Positions 24,561 through 37,557 of a stretch of DNA of 64,000 bases are shown here, piece by piece; position 1 is the stretch's first letter, and each line of letters begins with the position of its first letter. The position numbers were made by a program, and so were the translations under genes. The notes under the pieces were generated by a model. It did not search any database. It was given only the letters and a program-made list of their open reading frames with translations, and was not told the DNA's origin. The stretch covers positions 5,427,501 through 5,491,500 of the forward strand of contig JAMPIT010000417.1 of assembly GCA_026261815.1 (NCBI GenBank). The letters are read 5' to 3'. Source of the DNA: Monarcha castaneiventris obscurior. Lineage: Eukaryota > Chordata > Aves > Passeriformes > Monarchidae.

Positions 24561-25254
24561 TCATCATTTCAGATGTGTGTCTAGGCATTAGCAATGTACA
24601 CATGCAGTAACACCACATTATGCACAGAACATGCCTAGCAGTCTGCAACGGCAGATGCAGTTTTATACAGAAGCAACCACTTCCCATCAAAGATTCCACA
24701 TTGCAGAAATTCCAGCAAAGGGCCATTATGCACATACTCCACAGGCGATGTCTGCAGGCACTATTTAGAACAAGAGCCGTGTGTACGTCTCCCGGCACGC
24801 AGTGCTCAGTATGCATTATCCTACTTCACGCTACTCGCTGCACAGATCCTCCTGCCTGAACTGTCAGCTGCAATCTCACCGAAAAGGGCAAGAGAGTTGA
24901 ACCCATTCCCCTCATGTTTAGTATCATACAGTCTGGAGTGCAGTTTCACTCCTTGGTGAGAGGGTTTCTGACAAGGCCCCACATTTTCCACAGCAGCAGA
25001 ATTTTCTATGGAATACATTTTATTTCCTCTTAAACGGCAGGACTGCATTCTTCAGGTAATGACATTCTACTCTAAGATTGTAAAGAAACCTTAAAATACC
25101 AAACAGATGTAATCTGATGCCATGCTGCCCTCCTGAATCCACAATCAGCATGGATGCACCCGTTTCCATTCTCCTCCAGGGACGTTTTATGCCTGAGCCA
25201 GCTTTGTGGCTCTTCAGTACATGTGAGAAAGGCATAAAATCTTCCCTTTTCCTT

Positions 25255-25300
25255 ACTGGCATCTAATGCTAATTAAAACAAAATTATTAATTCTAGTAGG
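25255..25300. promoter_or_regulatory. Cluster of TAATTA-type homeodomain cores
   Basis: Within about 40 bases lie GCTAATTAAAAC and TTATTAATTCTAG, two strong homeodomain core sites. There is no coding sequence here. It is a motif match only. Confidence 0.2.
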
Positions 25301-28300
25301 TTCCCTTTAATGGAGAAAACAGATGAACAAACCAGGGGTTCCTTAGACCCAGTACAGACAGTGGCTGATTTATCAAACCCCAAGTTACTATTGCTTCTCT
25401 CATTGCTTTCCCCATCAACTGGTTCAGCAATGAACAGCAACTGGTACAAAAACTCATTTCACATTGAAAAGAGAGATGCTGTGCAAAACAAATCCAATGT
25501 AACCTCAATATTATTAATGAAAAGAACACAACATTAACCAAAACATTATCATTTTAGATGTAAATACTTTAAGAATTCTTCTACGAATTGCACATGCTCT
25601 GCAAAGTAAGGAGTTTTCCACCAGCATTAAAACCCAGTCACTGGGTCTTGAGTTTTGTTTCTAGCAGCTGGATGGCAAGGCCATCTCAGACCTGGTTCCT
25701 GCAAATAATCCAGCCTGGCTGGTTCTTGCCCAGTCTCTTCTGCTTACCCAGGACATTCCATCTACTGCCATATGTTTCCCAGCAATGCTTCTATACAGTA
25801 GTCTGTGGACATCCGCTTGTGGACTTGAAGGAAAGGGCATCAAACTCAGCTCAGCTAAGCTGGCACTAATGAGTGGTATTAGGGACTGGAGATTGCCAAA
25901 ATCTCAGTCCCTTAGAGGCTGAAGACAGGATTTTCTGCGTGGATGAGGGTCCTGAGGAAGCAGAGAAAAAGTGAAAGGGCTTCTTTAGGAAAGAGGAAGA
26001 AGAGGAAGGAGAAATGAGCCAAACCCCACCTATAAGTTCAAACCATCAAGAACACACCTATTCTTCCAGACTGCTTTGATGTAGAGATGGAAAGCCACCA
26101 TTTCCCGTTCCCAGTCTAACGGTGACGCCATGTTTTGCACAAAAGCCCATCTGTTGTTGATGCTCAACAGTTCTCTATTCCCCTCCACCACAAGCTGTTG
26201 CTGTGGGGTTTGGTTCTTCTCTTCCCAAATCTCACTTGCTTTCTGCAGCCAACAAGCTGCAGCTCTGAATGACTCCTAAAGAGGACAGAAGACATGCAGC
26301 TTCTGATCTTGCTGATAGAGGAATTTGCTTTGTAACCTTTACCTTTTTTCTTCTAGCATACAGGAACTTCTCTGTATACAAACACCCCTTTATTTTTGTA
26401 CCCACTTGCTCCAGATTCTTGTTCCTCCTACTTCCTGTGTAGCATTCAGCACATCCTGCCTCCTGGGACAGACCCTTCTGATAACATCAGGTGAACAGAA
26501 TACGAGAAGTTTTATAATAGAAAATTTTGTTTGTTTTAAATCTTTATTTATCATGCCAGTGTGCAACAGAGAAGATTTAATTAGCCAGTGAATCTCGCCT
26601 TTGGTATGTTTTCATGAATACAGTAAGAGTTTTGATGCATGACTTCAGGCTACTACAACAAACAAAGAAAACACACCGTGAAATTAAGAAACATAATAAT
26701 ATACAAGAGAAGACACTTGGCTGCTGTTACACATTTCGCTGAGAAATAGGCCACCACCAAACCTGGATCAAGCTGCCTAAATCTGGGGATATATTTTAAT
26801 TCAGATCAAATTCTTGCACTGCAGTCTCAGTTAAATGCTGGAAAGCAGTTAATCGCACGTGAGCTGCTGCACAGGACCCTGGGAGAAAATGAGGAGAGAG
26901 AAGAAACCATGGGTGACTAAATAAATGACCCTGATGTGACACATTAACAAAACCCCAAGGTTGTTTTGCATTATTTTGACAGCAAGGGCTGCAAAAAGAC
27001 TGCTGTGCCAACCAGGACAACACCAGAACACAGCATGACCCTGCCCATATTTCTGCCATGCTCCCTATTATGGGTCTGCACAGATCTGAAGCAGACTCAC
27101 CCAGCAGCACAAGTGCTCACACAGCTCTTTAGAGCATAGGTAGGTCCTGCTGGTGTCAGTGATGTGGTGCAGACATGTAATACTAAGAGTCAGCATCAAG
27201 AGTCAAAGCTGACCTCTTCTAAGCAGCTGCAGAATGGCATCCTTCGGATGCCAGGCCACTTCACAGTGAAGGAGGTCTTCAGGTCTTCACAGATATACCT
27301 TTGATCCAGTTCTAACTCTGTCACACATGTCTTGCCTGACCTTCTCTGATGAGCAGAAGTTAAATAATACATTTGACTTTGCAGGTATGTCAAAAGGATT
27401 CATTATTTAACATTTACACTTCCCTGTATGTACTGCTGTGTGATGCCATTTATTATCTTTCAGTCCTTCGTTCATGTTCAGAGGAGGAATCAAACACAAA
27501 AACCCAATTTCAGACTACCCAGAGGAAAACTATCCAGTCCAAATTTCTAGAAACTGCTTTCAATTTGATCTACCATGATTTCTAGATGATAGACTTTTTC
27601 TCCTAAGTTTCAGAAATGCCGGTAACATGCAACCTGAAGGAGCAGCACTGCATCAGCAAGCGTTACCAGGCATGGTTCTGCTGGCAAATTCCTTGCAGCT
27701 TTACTGTGCTTGCAGCACCCATTAATGCATGACTGTCTTTCCCATTACCACTTCCACATAGCACAGAGCAAGAAAGAAAATAGCACCTGCCTGCAGACAC
27801 CTGGGGTTTGCATCCAGGTGTGAGCAGCTGGGGCTCTTTCACATGACTCTGGTTATGAGGGAGCAACGTTTGGAGCATACGGATGAGGAGCAGTGTGGGA
27901 AGGTCTTACCAAAAACTGGCTCTGTCACTTCAGGGCTGAAGAGAAGATTTCATTCTCCAAGAGCTGCCAATCTAGTACTTTTCTGCTAGTGATAATATTT
28001 CCTAAGTTTATTTTTAAACTTAGTGAAGTATGTGCTACCTAACAATGTATGTCTCTTCAGTCTCGGGGAAAAAGAAGAAAAAAGAAAAAAACTACTGAAT
28101 ATCAAGCACTGCAAGCCAGAATCAGGTATAACCAAATTATAGCTTAATATGTTTCAGGTATTCCATTTAGAGCTTCTGATCTTTCAAGGAAATAGGTTTT
28201 CCCCACTGAGAAATGTACATGCGGTGAAATTAAAGCAACTTTAGCCCCATGTGAACCAAAAGTAGGTTGGGCATCTATTTTAAATAATCACCCAAATGTT

Positions 28301-29294
28301 AATTTTTTTCACGATGGAAGGAAGACCTGGGAAGAAAGGAATATTCTCTTCTTCTAACCCATATGTTCACCTCCAAACTACTGTCATTGCTACTCAAGCC
28401 TGTGGCGTAACACAGCACGTGGTTATATGCATAAAACCCAACTGCTGGTATTTGCCATCTTTAGAGACAGGGCAGGGCACAAGTGGCCTGGAGAGTCCTC
28501 TTGCAATATTTGGGGCACCATCCAAGTGCTATCTAGCATAACAGGAAACCAAGATGCCAGGGTGAGGGGGAAAACCCAGCATACGTACAAGCCTTGAAGC
28601 TCAGACCCTTCTTCCATCTGAAGTCCATCCTCCCTCTCCCCTTCCTCACGTGGGAGGCAGATCCTGAGGGAAGGCTGGCATCCCAGGTGGCCACAGGGGC
28701 AGGGAGCTTCATCACAGCTGGCGTGGGACTTCTCCTGCCACCCCACACTGGCCCTCCATGAACAAGAGAGAAAAATAAATCCACAGGCAAAGGAGGAAGG
28801 CAAGTGCTGCTAAGTGGCTCATTGGTTTCTATGGCAACTGGCTCCGCTCTACTCCAGCTGCTTACCCCACAGTCCCTCTGTCACCCTATTTTTAGCTAAG
28901 AAATCAAAGAAAGAGGAAAAGTGGTGTAGGTTTGGGGAGGAGAAAGTTGGGAGACCTTCTTGGGTTTTGCAGAGAGAAGGTTAATACAGATGCAGCCTTG
29001 TCTTGCTTTTAATCACAAGTTAAATCCTCTGTGTGAAGGCTTCCTATGGGATTCCTCAGACCTGATGCACAGTCAGATCCCACATTTGCCACCACCATGA
29101 AGCAGCATGCAAGAAAGGCAGCCCAGCCATCCCCTGCTAAGCATGAGAAACAGCTAGGCCATGAATTTGCCCTAGGCATTGACGCTGAAAAGCGCAAGAA
29201 GGATTTTCTACTCGGGAAAAAACTCCCTTCCCACAACCCAACACAAGGAAGTGATGGAAGTCAGGACACCAGTATTTTAATAGCTCATTTCCTT

Positions 29295-29315
29295 AAAAAA
29301 AAAAAAAAAAAAAAA
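29295..29315. repeat. A21 tract
   Basis: A run of 21 A. No polyadenylation signal and no recognisable gene or SINE body precede it, so it is taken as a simple repeat and not as the tail of a processed copy. Confidence 0.9.
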
Positions 29316-29606
29316 GGCTGAATCTGCCCATGGTCCCTCTGTCCTGCATGGTGCAAGAAAATCATCATAATGAATGCAACACGTTTTGTTCAAATATCTC
29401 ATTAAGAGAAAAGCCACAACCAAATTTACCTGGGCCGTACCAAAGCTAAACTTCAGTTTATGGATTTTGGTGTTGGAGACTTTGGTTGTTGAGTTTCAAT
29501 ATATCTGCTTGTAAATCTAGAAGATATTGTAGCTTGCAGTTTCAGTAAGCATAGGCATGTGTGTTAACAAAAGCATGGATCCCTTGGCCTCTTCTGACTG
29601 ACTACA

Positions 29607-29890
29607 GAATCACCAAATCACAGCGTAAGCTGAGTTGGAAGGGACCCACAAGGGTCATCGAATCCAACTCCTCACCTGCACAGGGCCATTCCCAAGAGTC
29701 ACACCATATCCCTGAGAGCATTGTCCAAACGCTTCTTGAGCTCTGTCAGGCTGGTGCTGTGACCACTTCCCTGGGGAACCTGTTCCAGTGCCCAACCACC
29801 CTCTGGGTGAAGAACCTTTTCTTGATATCCAACCTAAACCTCCCCGACAAAATTCCAGGCCATTCCCTCAGGTCCTGCCAGTGGGCACTA
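29607..29890 (-). mobile_element. CR1 LINE 3' fragment (antisense), well preserved
   Basis: The + strand begins 'AGAATCACCAAATCACAG', the antisense of the CR1 3' end, and runs through 'GGGTCATCGAATCCAACTCC' and 'CTCTGTCAGGCTGGTGCTGT'. It ends in the coding tail. On the minus strand the frame reads RLDIKKRFFTQRVVGHWNR, matching the end of CR1 ORF2, interrupted by a stop after VVTAPA. Only about 280 bases remain, which is ordinary 5' truncation. It is younger-looking than the other three copies. Confidence 0.92.
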
Positions 29891-32800
29891 CCTGCCTTTC
29901 TCAAATAAATGTGCCCAAACACTGTGAGATACAACTATTTTGACTTGTATTTCTAGTTTCATTCCCCTCCTTCTCCCTAGAAATTCCCAAAGTTTTACAA
30001 CAAAATGCTGCAACTATCCTCCAAATAACAATGCTTAAATTCCAAAGAAGGCAGAGTGATGCCATAAACATCTATATTCACTTTTTTCATTTCAACTGCC
30101 ATGACATTTGATGCTTGTATGCAAGCTGCTCCTTCTAACAGGACTGTGGAAGTCTACCTTTGCACCACACATTTTCACTCACTGCCACAAGAAGGGATAT
30201 TGATCTGTGTATCTCTGCTCACACAGCAAGGCTTTCCATTTTGGAGCTGTGATATTGTCGGACTAAGAGGACAAGGAAAAGATCAATGATTTCTAACAAT
30301 GATCACTTTTAAGAGGAAGAGCATTGGTAAAATGACTTCCTAGTCCAAGTATCACATTTGCAGTCTCTGCTATCAGTTCTATATCCTGGCAGGCATTAAC
30401 TCTTTTGCTTTTGATAAAAGAAGTACATTGGGAGAGAATCATCCACTTTAGAAATGTTACCGGCTATGGGATGTGATGGTATATAGTTCATATAAACAGA
30501 GTAGGTTGCAGCCTTACAAAACTGTGTAAGTGCCAGGGCCCTAGGAAGGCTGGGGGCTCCACAGGGACATCCCTACGGCCCAGCTGAGAAGCAGAGCATC
30601 TGGGAGTCAACGGGGCAACCCCATCCCATGGTATCAGGTACCTCTCTGGAGCAGCAGGGCGGTGGCCAGGCAGGGCAGAGCTGTGGGGAGCTGGAGAACA
30701 GCCCTGCTGCAGCATCACTGGGGCAGAGCCTGATGGCTCTGGGGGCCTGAGGGCCTGGGACCTGGGCAGACTGGAAGAAGCCCCAAGAAATGCTGGGCAA
30801 GGACAATCAGGGCTGTTGGTGTCCTCAGAGCCCTTGAGAAGAAGCTGTACAAGGCAGCTCAAGGAACATTTTAATTCCTAGGTATTTGGAAGCTGGCTTA
30901 CTCCATAAAGCTCCTGGGATTTTTTACTTCCATTTGTGGCCTCCAGAACATAGGGTGGCAACGCGCCTCATGGATTAATCACCACTGTGTGAAGTAGCCA
31001 GGTACTGCATTTGCCAGTTTTTCTCAGAATTGCCCTTTGCTAGTTTCTGGAAAGACACAAAGAAAAGGTGTTCCCAATAAGACCCCTTCTGATACATGTT
31101 ACTTCAAACATTTTGATCAAGTCCCTTCTGACTGAATTTCATTTCTTGAAGCCACTACCAAGCTCTTCCTCCCAGGGAACCTTGTAAAATGCATTAGCAA
31201 AATCTGCTCTGGCAGGAAACAACACACTCACCCTATAACCCTCCTGCACCTCTGCACAGTCTGGGGGACTGTCAGGATGAAAACCCACACAGGAAAGCAG
31301 AGAGGACTCAGGACTACAAATCTTCCTCTGACAGCCCTGGAAAATGAAAGACTGCTAAGAACAAGACAAGGAGAGTAGGAAAGGTACAGAATACTCAAGC
31401 ACACAATAAGGACTCTTCTGCCAGGACATTTGCTGAAGGCGGCTTCTGGCCAGCCCAAAAAAGATGAGGGGGAGAAGAGATCCTTTGCAGTGAGGGCACT
31501 GAAGGCAGAAGCAGAGGTGACCTGAAGGGAAGCAGCAAAGCATGCTTGCAAGGCCTTCAGTTCCCCCTTGGAAGGGAGACAGAAAATGCATGCCAGTAAG
31601 CACACACGCACTCACAGGATAGACGGCAGCCTGTGCTGGGTGGTGATGGACAGCTTCACGTCCTGAGCAATAAATGAAAGGGTGAGTGACTCCTTTTAAA
31701 AGGGGTAGTCAAGGACGGAAGAGAAAATAATCAGATGTGCATCTGCACTTGGCTCTGCAGGTTCAGTAGAGAGGTGGAAGCTCTGTGACTGCCATACAAG
31801 TGGCTTTACTGAGGAACTGTGTCCGATTTGCAAAATTGAAGGCTATGATCCTGACCTTCCTTGTACAGCATTTTCATAACTACAGATGGAAATAGCCAGC
31901 CTTAGGTGGTGATTCTGATCATCATTTATTCTGCTTTCTGACAAGAGGAGTGTACAAGTACTTTGAGATGAAATGTGTCTGCACATTTAATATTAATTTA
32001 TGGAAAGTATTCATGTGCAGTCTTGACATTTGTTTTCCATATATACTAGCAACAGGAAACTCGAGTCTTTGAATGTTTGTAAGAAATGAGCACACATGCA
32101 AACAATGCTGACAGAAGATTATTTTCTTTAAAACCTGACTATTTTCACTTCTTTTGCATTTCTCATTTGTCCCTTATTCAGCACATTTTAACCTGCAACT
32201 GTTATCCTCAAAGGTCATAAGAAACTCAGATTGTCAAATAAAGCTGCTGCACTGCAAAGATGGTACTTGGTAACACATACAGACTGAAACTGACAAAGAT
32301 ATATGTAGAGAAATCTTTCAGAGGTCTGACCGTGGTGTGAAGTCTGACAAAAGAATCCTCCACTCATCACTGGGGACCCTCAGCCCTATCCACCATAAAC
32401 TAGAAGACCAAGTTAAAAAGGAAAAGCCATATTAATTATCAAACATGAATTGGCCCCGTGGAACAGTGTCTCCTATCTGTACTTCCAGATAGTCCATGGC
32501 AGCAAGGTTACACAAAACCCTTCAGTCTGGCTGACACAGCCTAAAACTCAGTCCTGGCTCATTCACTGAACTACAGGGCTGTCAACAAACACATGCAGAG
32601 CAGCTACAAGTCATGGAAGTCTCTTTGCTCTGCAGAGCCCTTGGATAAATCCCTCCTGAGAGTGGTCCTCAGGATGACTGAGCTACAAAGCTGGTGGGTG
32701 CCAGTGACCACTCCAACACCTGCTATCTCATTAATGATCTCAAATCCTCATCCTCAGTGGGAAGCAAGATATATTGAAAATACAGAGAGAGAAGACTCTC

Positions 32801-34999
32801 TCCTGGAGAAGGAAATAAGCTTTTTGGAGTGTCCCATCCAGCAGTTCAGGGGAGTACTAAAGGGAAGAAAGGTGAAAATCAGACAAACAGCTTTTGTTCC
32901 TTTTTTGTAAGAACTGCTAAGCTATTTTGCATTAAAGAGATGTTCCTTCGTTAAGGGTAACTCCACAGCCATCAGATCTCTTCTAGCAATGTCAAATGTG
33001 GATGTTTATCATCTGCTGTGTTAAGACTTTGTCTGAGCTCAGTCTCCTTGCTATCAAGCAAGAGTGACTTGTAGGTCCTCATCCAGGTGTTGTGCCATTT
33101 GTGTGCTTTGCATTCTGGGCACAGATACAGAGGAACTGAATCTTGAGGCTCTTTGTTTTCTCATCAGTTGTTTTAATGAAGCAGAATAATTCCATTACTC
33201 TATACAGAGGGAACAGGCAGTCTATCTTGTCCTTCTGAGGCCTGTTTGCTGGTTCATAATTTGCAATGGTGATCTTGAAAAAGCTGGTAGAGTTTACAAC
33301 CAGGCACTCTTCAGAAAGGAGATACATCACTGAGAATTACTTGTTTAAGCAGGTCACTCTCCACATCATCCAGTGCAAAAGGCCTGTAAGATAATTTTCA
33401 TTCTACCTGGTGTCCTAAGTCCATGTCAGTCTAATGTTCGCAGTAAAGGACTTAATTCAGTTTATTTGCATCCTTAAAACTCCAGCCACACCTTGGTATC
33501 CAGTGACCCTGGTTGCCTTGGCTGTAAAGAGATGGCAGAAGCATTTCAAGATCTTTTGCCAGCAAAAGAAGCAGCAATAGAATGAAAAAGGGAGGATGCT
33601 GTGCTACACAAGATATCCAGGAAAGACATTATGCAGGTTACTAGAAACATCCTGCAAGAGAAGCAGACTTCTAGGTATTATTTCAGAGACTGGAACTGTC
33701 TGAAACATCACAGGATGATGGTGTTGTGCTTACTTTTGTATTTCAGTATCTCCACCAGGAAACAGCTCACAAGGTGCTTTCACTGAAAAGCAGTAAATAG
33801 CTGGAAGCTAGGATTGCACGCAACAATGGTCCACAGGAGAGATCCAAACACCAAACACAAGCGTGCACTGGAAGCATTTGAAACACATCTTATGAGCAAC
33901 TGTGGCTCACTCCTTAATACAGGCTTTCAACTGGATCAATGACTCAATTCAAGAAGTGATGGGGTAACACAACCTGACGAGTTTGGCAGACACTAGACTT
34001 CTTTAAGGATATTGATGTACCCTGAACTGTCCCTCCCGCCCCATCCTGCACAGGCCCCATCCTTTGCTCCTTATGGTCTGTGTTGATGGATCCTCAAAGG
34101 TTTTTCTCTCTGGTGTACTACTTTGAGACACCTTTGCAGCAAATTACATGGCATCATTCAGCAAGAGACAAAGGTCACACATCCAGCTGGGAAGTGGGCT
34201 AGTAACATCATACTGCGTGATTCCTAAAACCGGCTGTAATAATGGGGATAATGTAAGCGATTGACATAACAGCAATCTGACGATTTGGTGTTGCTATGCA
34301 ACTTGAGTTGGAACAGACTTTTGCAGTTGCTTCTTAGTTGTCCATTGAATGCTCAGTGACAGCGTCTGGCTACCTTCCCCACTCATCACTTTACCTAAAG
34401 CAGCAAGAATCCACGTGCAGGTTTTTTGTGCCAAGGTGCCCTCTTCAAGCCACTAGTATAAGCAAACTGAGATGCAGGCACATACAACGCTTTTTCTGAT
34501 ATGAATGAGATTCGTGTTGTGCTACACATACACATAAACAGCTACATACATTCACACACATTTCTCTTTCCTCTGATTCATTGCACATCTTCCCCTTTTT
34601 CCTCCTTTCTCACCTTAAGGTCATCATGTTGTCAAAGAAGAGCACTGTCTTTGGAAGCTTTTCCTTGGCCAAGTCACACCTATTATCACACCAGTTCACA
34701 CTGTTTTCTAACTTTGTACATGTAATTCCTTCAGACCATAATGTAATTCCATCTTTCTCCCATTTTCTGAGACTCATACAAAGTGGGAATAGATACAGTA
34801 CATACAATAGATACATGCTCTATCTTGTTTTATTCATCTGTCCTGAAAGTGCCTTGACCTGTCTTGAAACTGACCAGTTTTAAAACCCTCAAACAATGAT
34901 GCCTTCAGCCCTTTCCTTGGGACTCTGACAGACTGACAAAACTCAGTGGTTAAGGAAGCTGACTTGCTCATCTCCCTGGCTGAAACCTGACTGCTCCTA

Positions 35000-35126
35000 G
35001 TGACATCTTTGTGCCACCCTCAAAAACTTGCCCTTGCATGCTGGTAGCACCTGAACACCAAGGTGATGGCTGTTCTACATCATGAGTAACTCATCCCCTA
35101 TGATCCTTTGTTATCACTTCCCAGAC
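35000..35126 (+). repeat. Unnamed repeat, copy A
   Basis: The block 35055-35126 matches 37485-37557 in the same orientation at close to 90 percent over about 70 bases (for example 'AACTCATCCCCTATGATCC' against 'AACTCATTCCCTATGATCC'). A shared 'CCACCCTCA' lies upstream in both copies, 33 bases before the block here but only 4 bases in copy B, which suggests an indel. Similarity stops sharply after 'CACTTCCCAGAC'. The element family is not recognised. Confidence 0.75.
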
Positions 35127-35508
35127 TTCTCTCAATGTGTTTTTTTTCCCTGAATTCCTGTGCTTTCCACAATCTGTTTCGTGGTGTTGCTTGTGTGATG
35201 TTTAATAGCCGCAGCTCAGAGTTGGCTGCATTTCAGTGGTAGGAGGGGGAACACAGGGAACTGTGAACTGAAACTCCGTATAATGTTGCTAGAGATGAGA
35301 ACAAGTAAGGGAGTGTTTGCTATGCACGCTATCTCCAGAAAAACATCTTTGCAAACGTGTATCTGTGCAGGCATTGAGGAGATAGGGATTACATTATGCA
35401 GAGGGGAAGAGGAGCTGACTGACAGTAGAGATTTGCAGTCCATATTGATATTTCACAATTGTGCATCTGTCTGCAGAACGGCCATGAAGCTCTTGAAGTC
35501 ATTGCACT

Positions 35509-35523
35509 AAAAAAAAAAAAAAA
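35509..35523. repeat. A15 tract
   Basis: A run of 15 A with no associated retrotransposon body seen. Confidence 0.9.
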
Positions 35524-37459
35524 GACAAATCAATAACTTCACTCACCCTTTTACCACAGCTCAGAGGGTGGAGGAGGAGTGTGTCATAACAGCTCACACT
35601 AGTGAGAAAATTTTAATCGAACAGTCTTCAACCAGAAAATACCACTTCAATAAAATCAACATTTTTCAAAAAATTCTACGTACAAATGAAAAATCCCTAT
35701 GTAAAAGGATGCTGAAACAAAAATTTCAGTATTGAAAAGTTTGTCTTAAGGAAAAAAATGACAGATTTTCTTTCAAATTAAAATACTAATTTTGAAAGCA
35801 ACTTTTATTTTCTTAAAATATTTTTCTGCTTGTATTGTTTTTACATTCTTCAGTTAATAATGAGAGACACTGATGTGTTCAATATCCTACCATTAGCCTG
35901 GAATCAGGTTTCTAGGATATTAAAAACAATTGGTCCCTAACTAGTACCCAGAACATTTCTATTTCAGAGTGCAAAAATTTAAATTGTTTCACTCAGCACA
36001 GACTAATAAAGCTGCTATTGCTTTTGATAGAAAACTCATTACTTTGTAGAAAAATCACTTGTTTTGAATATAAAATATCACCTGTACTAAATTATATAAC
36101 AATATTTAATTATTATATGCATGGTATGTTACGTTACTGGTAGGATTGCATAACGTGGCCTCATATGAGATTTGATTTGGCATAACCTAACTGCATTTCA
36201 ACTGATATGTGAAACGGTACCAAACTTTACTAATTTTCAAAATAAAATATCAGTTATTTTTCTAAAAATATCTAATGGAAATGTTCACAATTTTTAGTTC
36301 CTAGGAATACACTGAAAACAGTATTTTTATCATTAAAAGTAACAAGACGCCTTGAAATCATAAACTTTGACATTTCTCTCAAATGAACATTTCAAGTTTC
36401 ATCTGGCTCTCACTTAACCTGTGATTCATTCTTTGTACTAACTCTAAATCTCCCTATTTGGAATAGTTTTCAGATTGGAGGCCTTGTCGAAAGCAATCAT
36501 CATAAATTCAGCATGCACTTTATCGTAGCTGGTTCTACCAGCATTTGTTGCAAGATAAAGCAGCTAATTCGGTACTCACTTTGATCCCAATATTAATTCT
36601 TTTTTATGTATTCACAGGGATCTCAAAATTTTCCCCATCAGAATACATAAATGAGGATAAAATAAATCAGGATAAATTAAATCAATCTTGCCACCCAACC
36701 ACACCCAAGAACACAGAGGGTTTCAAGGCTCCCACCACAGCCCTGCTCACAAGATCCTGTTGCAGGGACGACCCGGGATGGGACTGACACTTCTCCTCCA
36801 TTCCTCTGCTCACCCCACTGCGCACCAGAAGAGCTTGGACTTCCCTGTCTAGCATGTGAAGGCAAGAAGAAAAGAAAAAGATCTCCCTTCTGAAAGCACA
36901 AGTCCCCTTCTTCCTGCCGTCAGCAGCTGCAGTGGAACCGCAACCCAAGGCTTCCACCTAGTGTCTGCCGGCCAGCTCGGCACAACACTCCGCTGCAAGG
37001 CTGGGGCGCCTGGGGTGCCCTGGAGCCCGCATCAAGAGCAAAGCCTTGGCTTATTTTTGAGGTGGGAATATTTTCCTTACAATACAAAACCAAGCCTCGG
37101 CTCATTATGAACCACCAAAGCTGTCACCTAGAACTAACCAGCTTCTGGCTTACATGTGGAAAATAAGATTATTGTAACGTATTTGTTTTTTCCCCCATCA
37201 TACAGACACTGCTAAAATCCAAAGCTTTAGGATGCAACAGAAAAGAGGAGAAGAGAAGCTTGTTGAATTGGGTAGGACCACTCTCACATGCCCAAGGATA
37301 TTTTCTTAACCCTTCTCTTGTGCTGACTTGCCTTCATGGTAAACCCACAAGAAAACTGAATTACTTTTTAACACTTTACTAATCGAGAGATACTTAAAAA
37401 TTAGGCACAGCCTTTAGAATGGATATGTGATATACAGGTGCTTTCCTTCCACTTGTGTT

Positions 37460-37557
37460 CAACTCTTTCCTCCACCCTCATTTCACATCGAGGTGATGGG
37501 TGTTCTGCATCGTGATTAACTCATTCCCTATGATCCTTTTTTTATCACTTCCCAGAC
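37460..37557 (+). repeat. Unnamed repeat, copy B
   Basis: This is the partner of the repeat near 35.0 kb, about 2.4 kb away and in the same orientation. The shared block is 37485-37557 and both copies end at 'CACTTCCCAGAC'. It could be two members of a dispersed element or a local duplication. Confidence 0.75.

Larger units (their letters stand above)
20326..29606. other. Non-coding stretch with enhancer-like pieces
   Basis: About 9 kb without a recognisable gene or interspersed repeat. It holds an (ATT)n run, an A-tract at 29295-29315, and three motif clusters near 23.8, 24.45 and 25.26 kb that are listed separately. Otherwise nothing can be supported. Confidence 0.5.

Noticed and set aside
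29046..29321. A frame ending in a lysine run at the A21 tract, as a possible processed gene copy
   Set aside because: The lysines are just the A-tract read through. There is no polyadenylation signal, target duplication or recognisable parent gene.
30490..30860. A GC-rich patch as a second CpG island or exon
   Set aside because: It is GC-rich but poor in CpG, lacks promoter motifs, and its open frames are not recognisable. It may be an old unnamed repeat.
31020..31200. A possible old LINE fragment ('TTTTGATCAAGTCCCTTCTG')
   Set aside because: Only one short word recalls the LINE consensus, with no ordered set of blocks as at 19.8-20.3 kb.
5734..31260. Other minus-strand splice-site pairs with open frames: about 5734-5795, 13828-13863, 18192-18258, 27909-27934, 28866-28895 and 31214-31249
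   Set aside because: Each has an acceptor and a good donor, but they are isolated, short, and often open in several frames. Their number shows how often chance produces such pairs.
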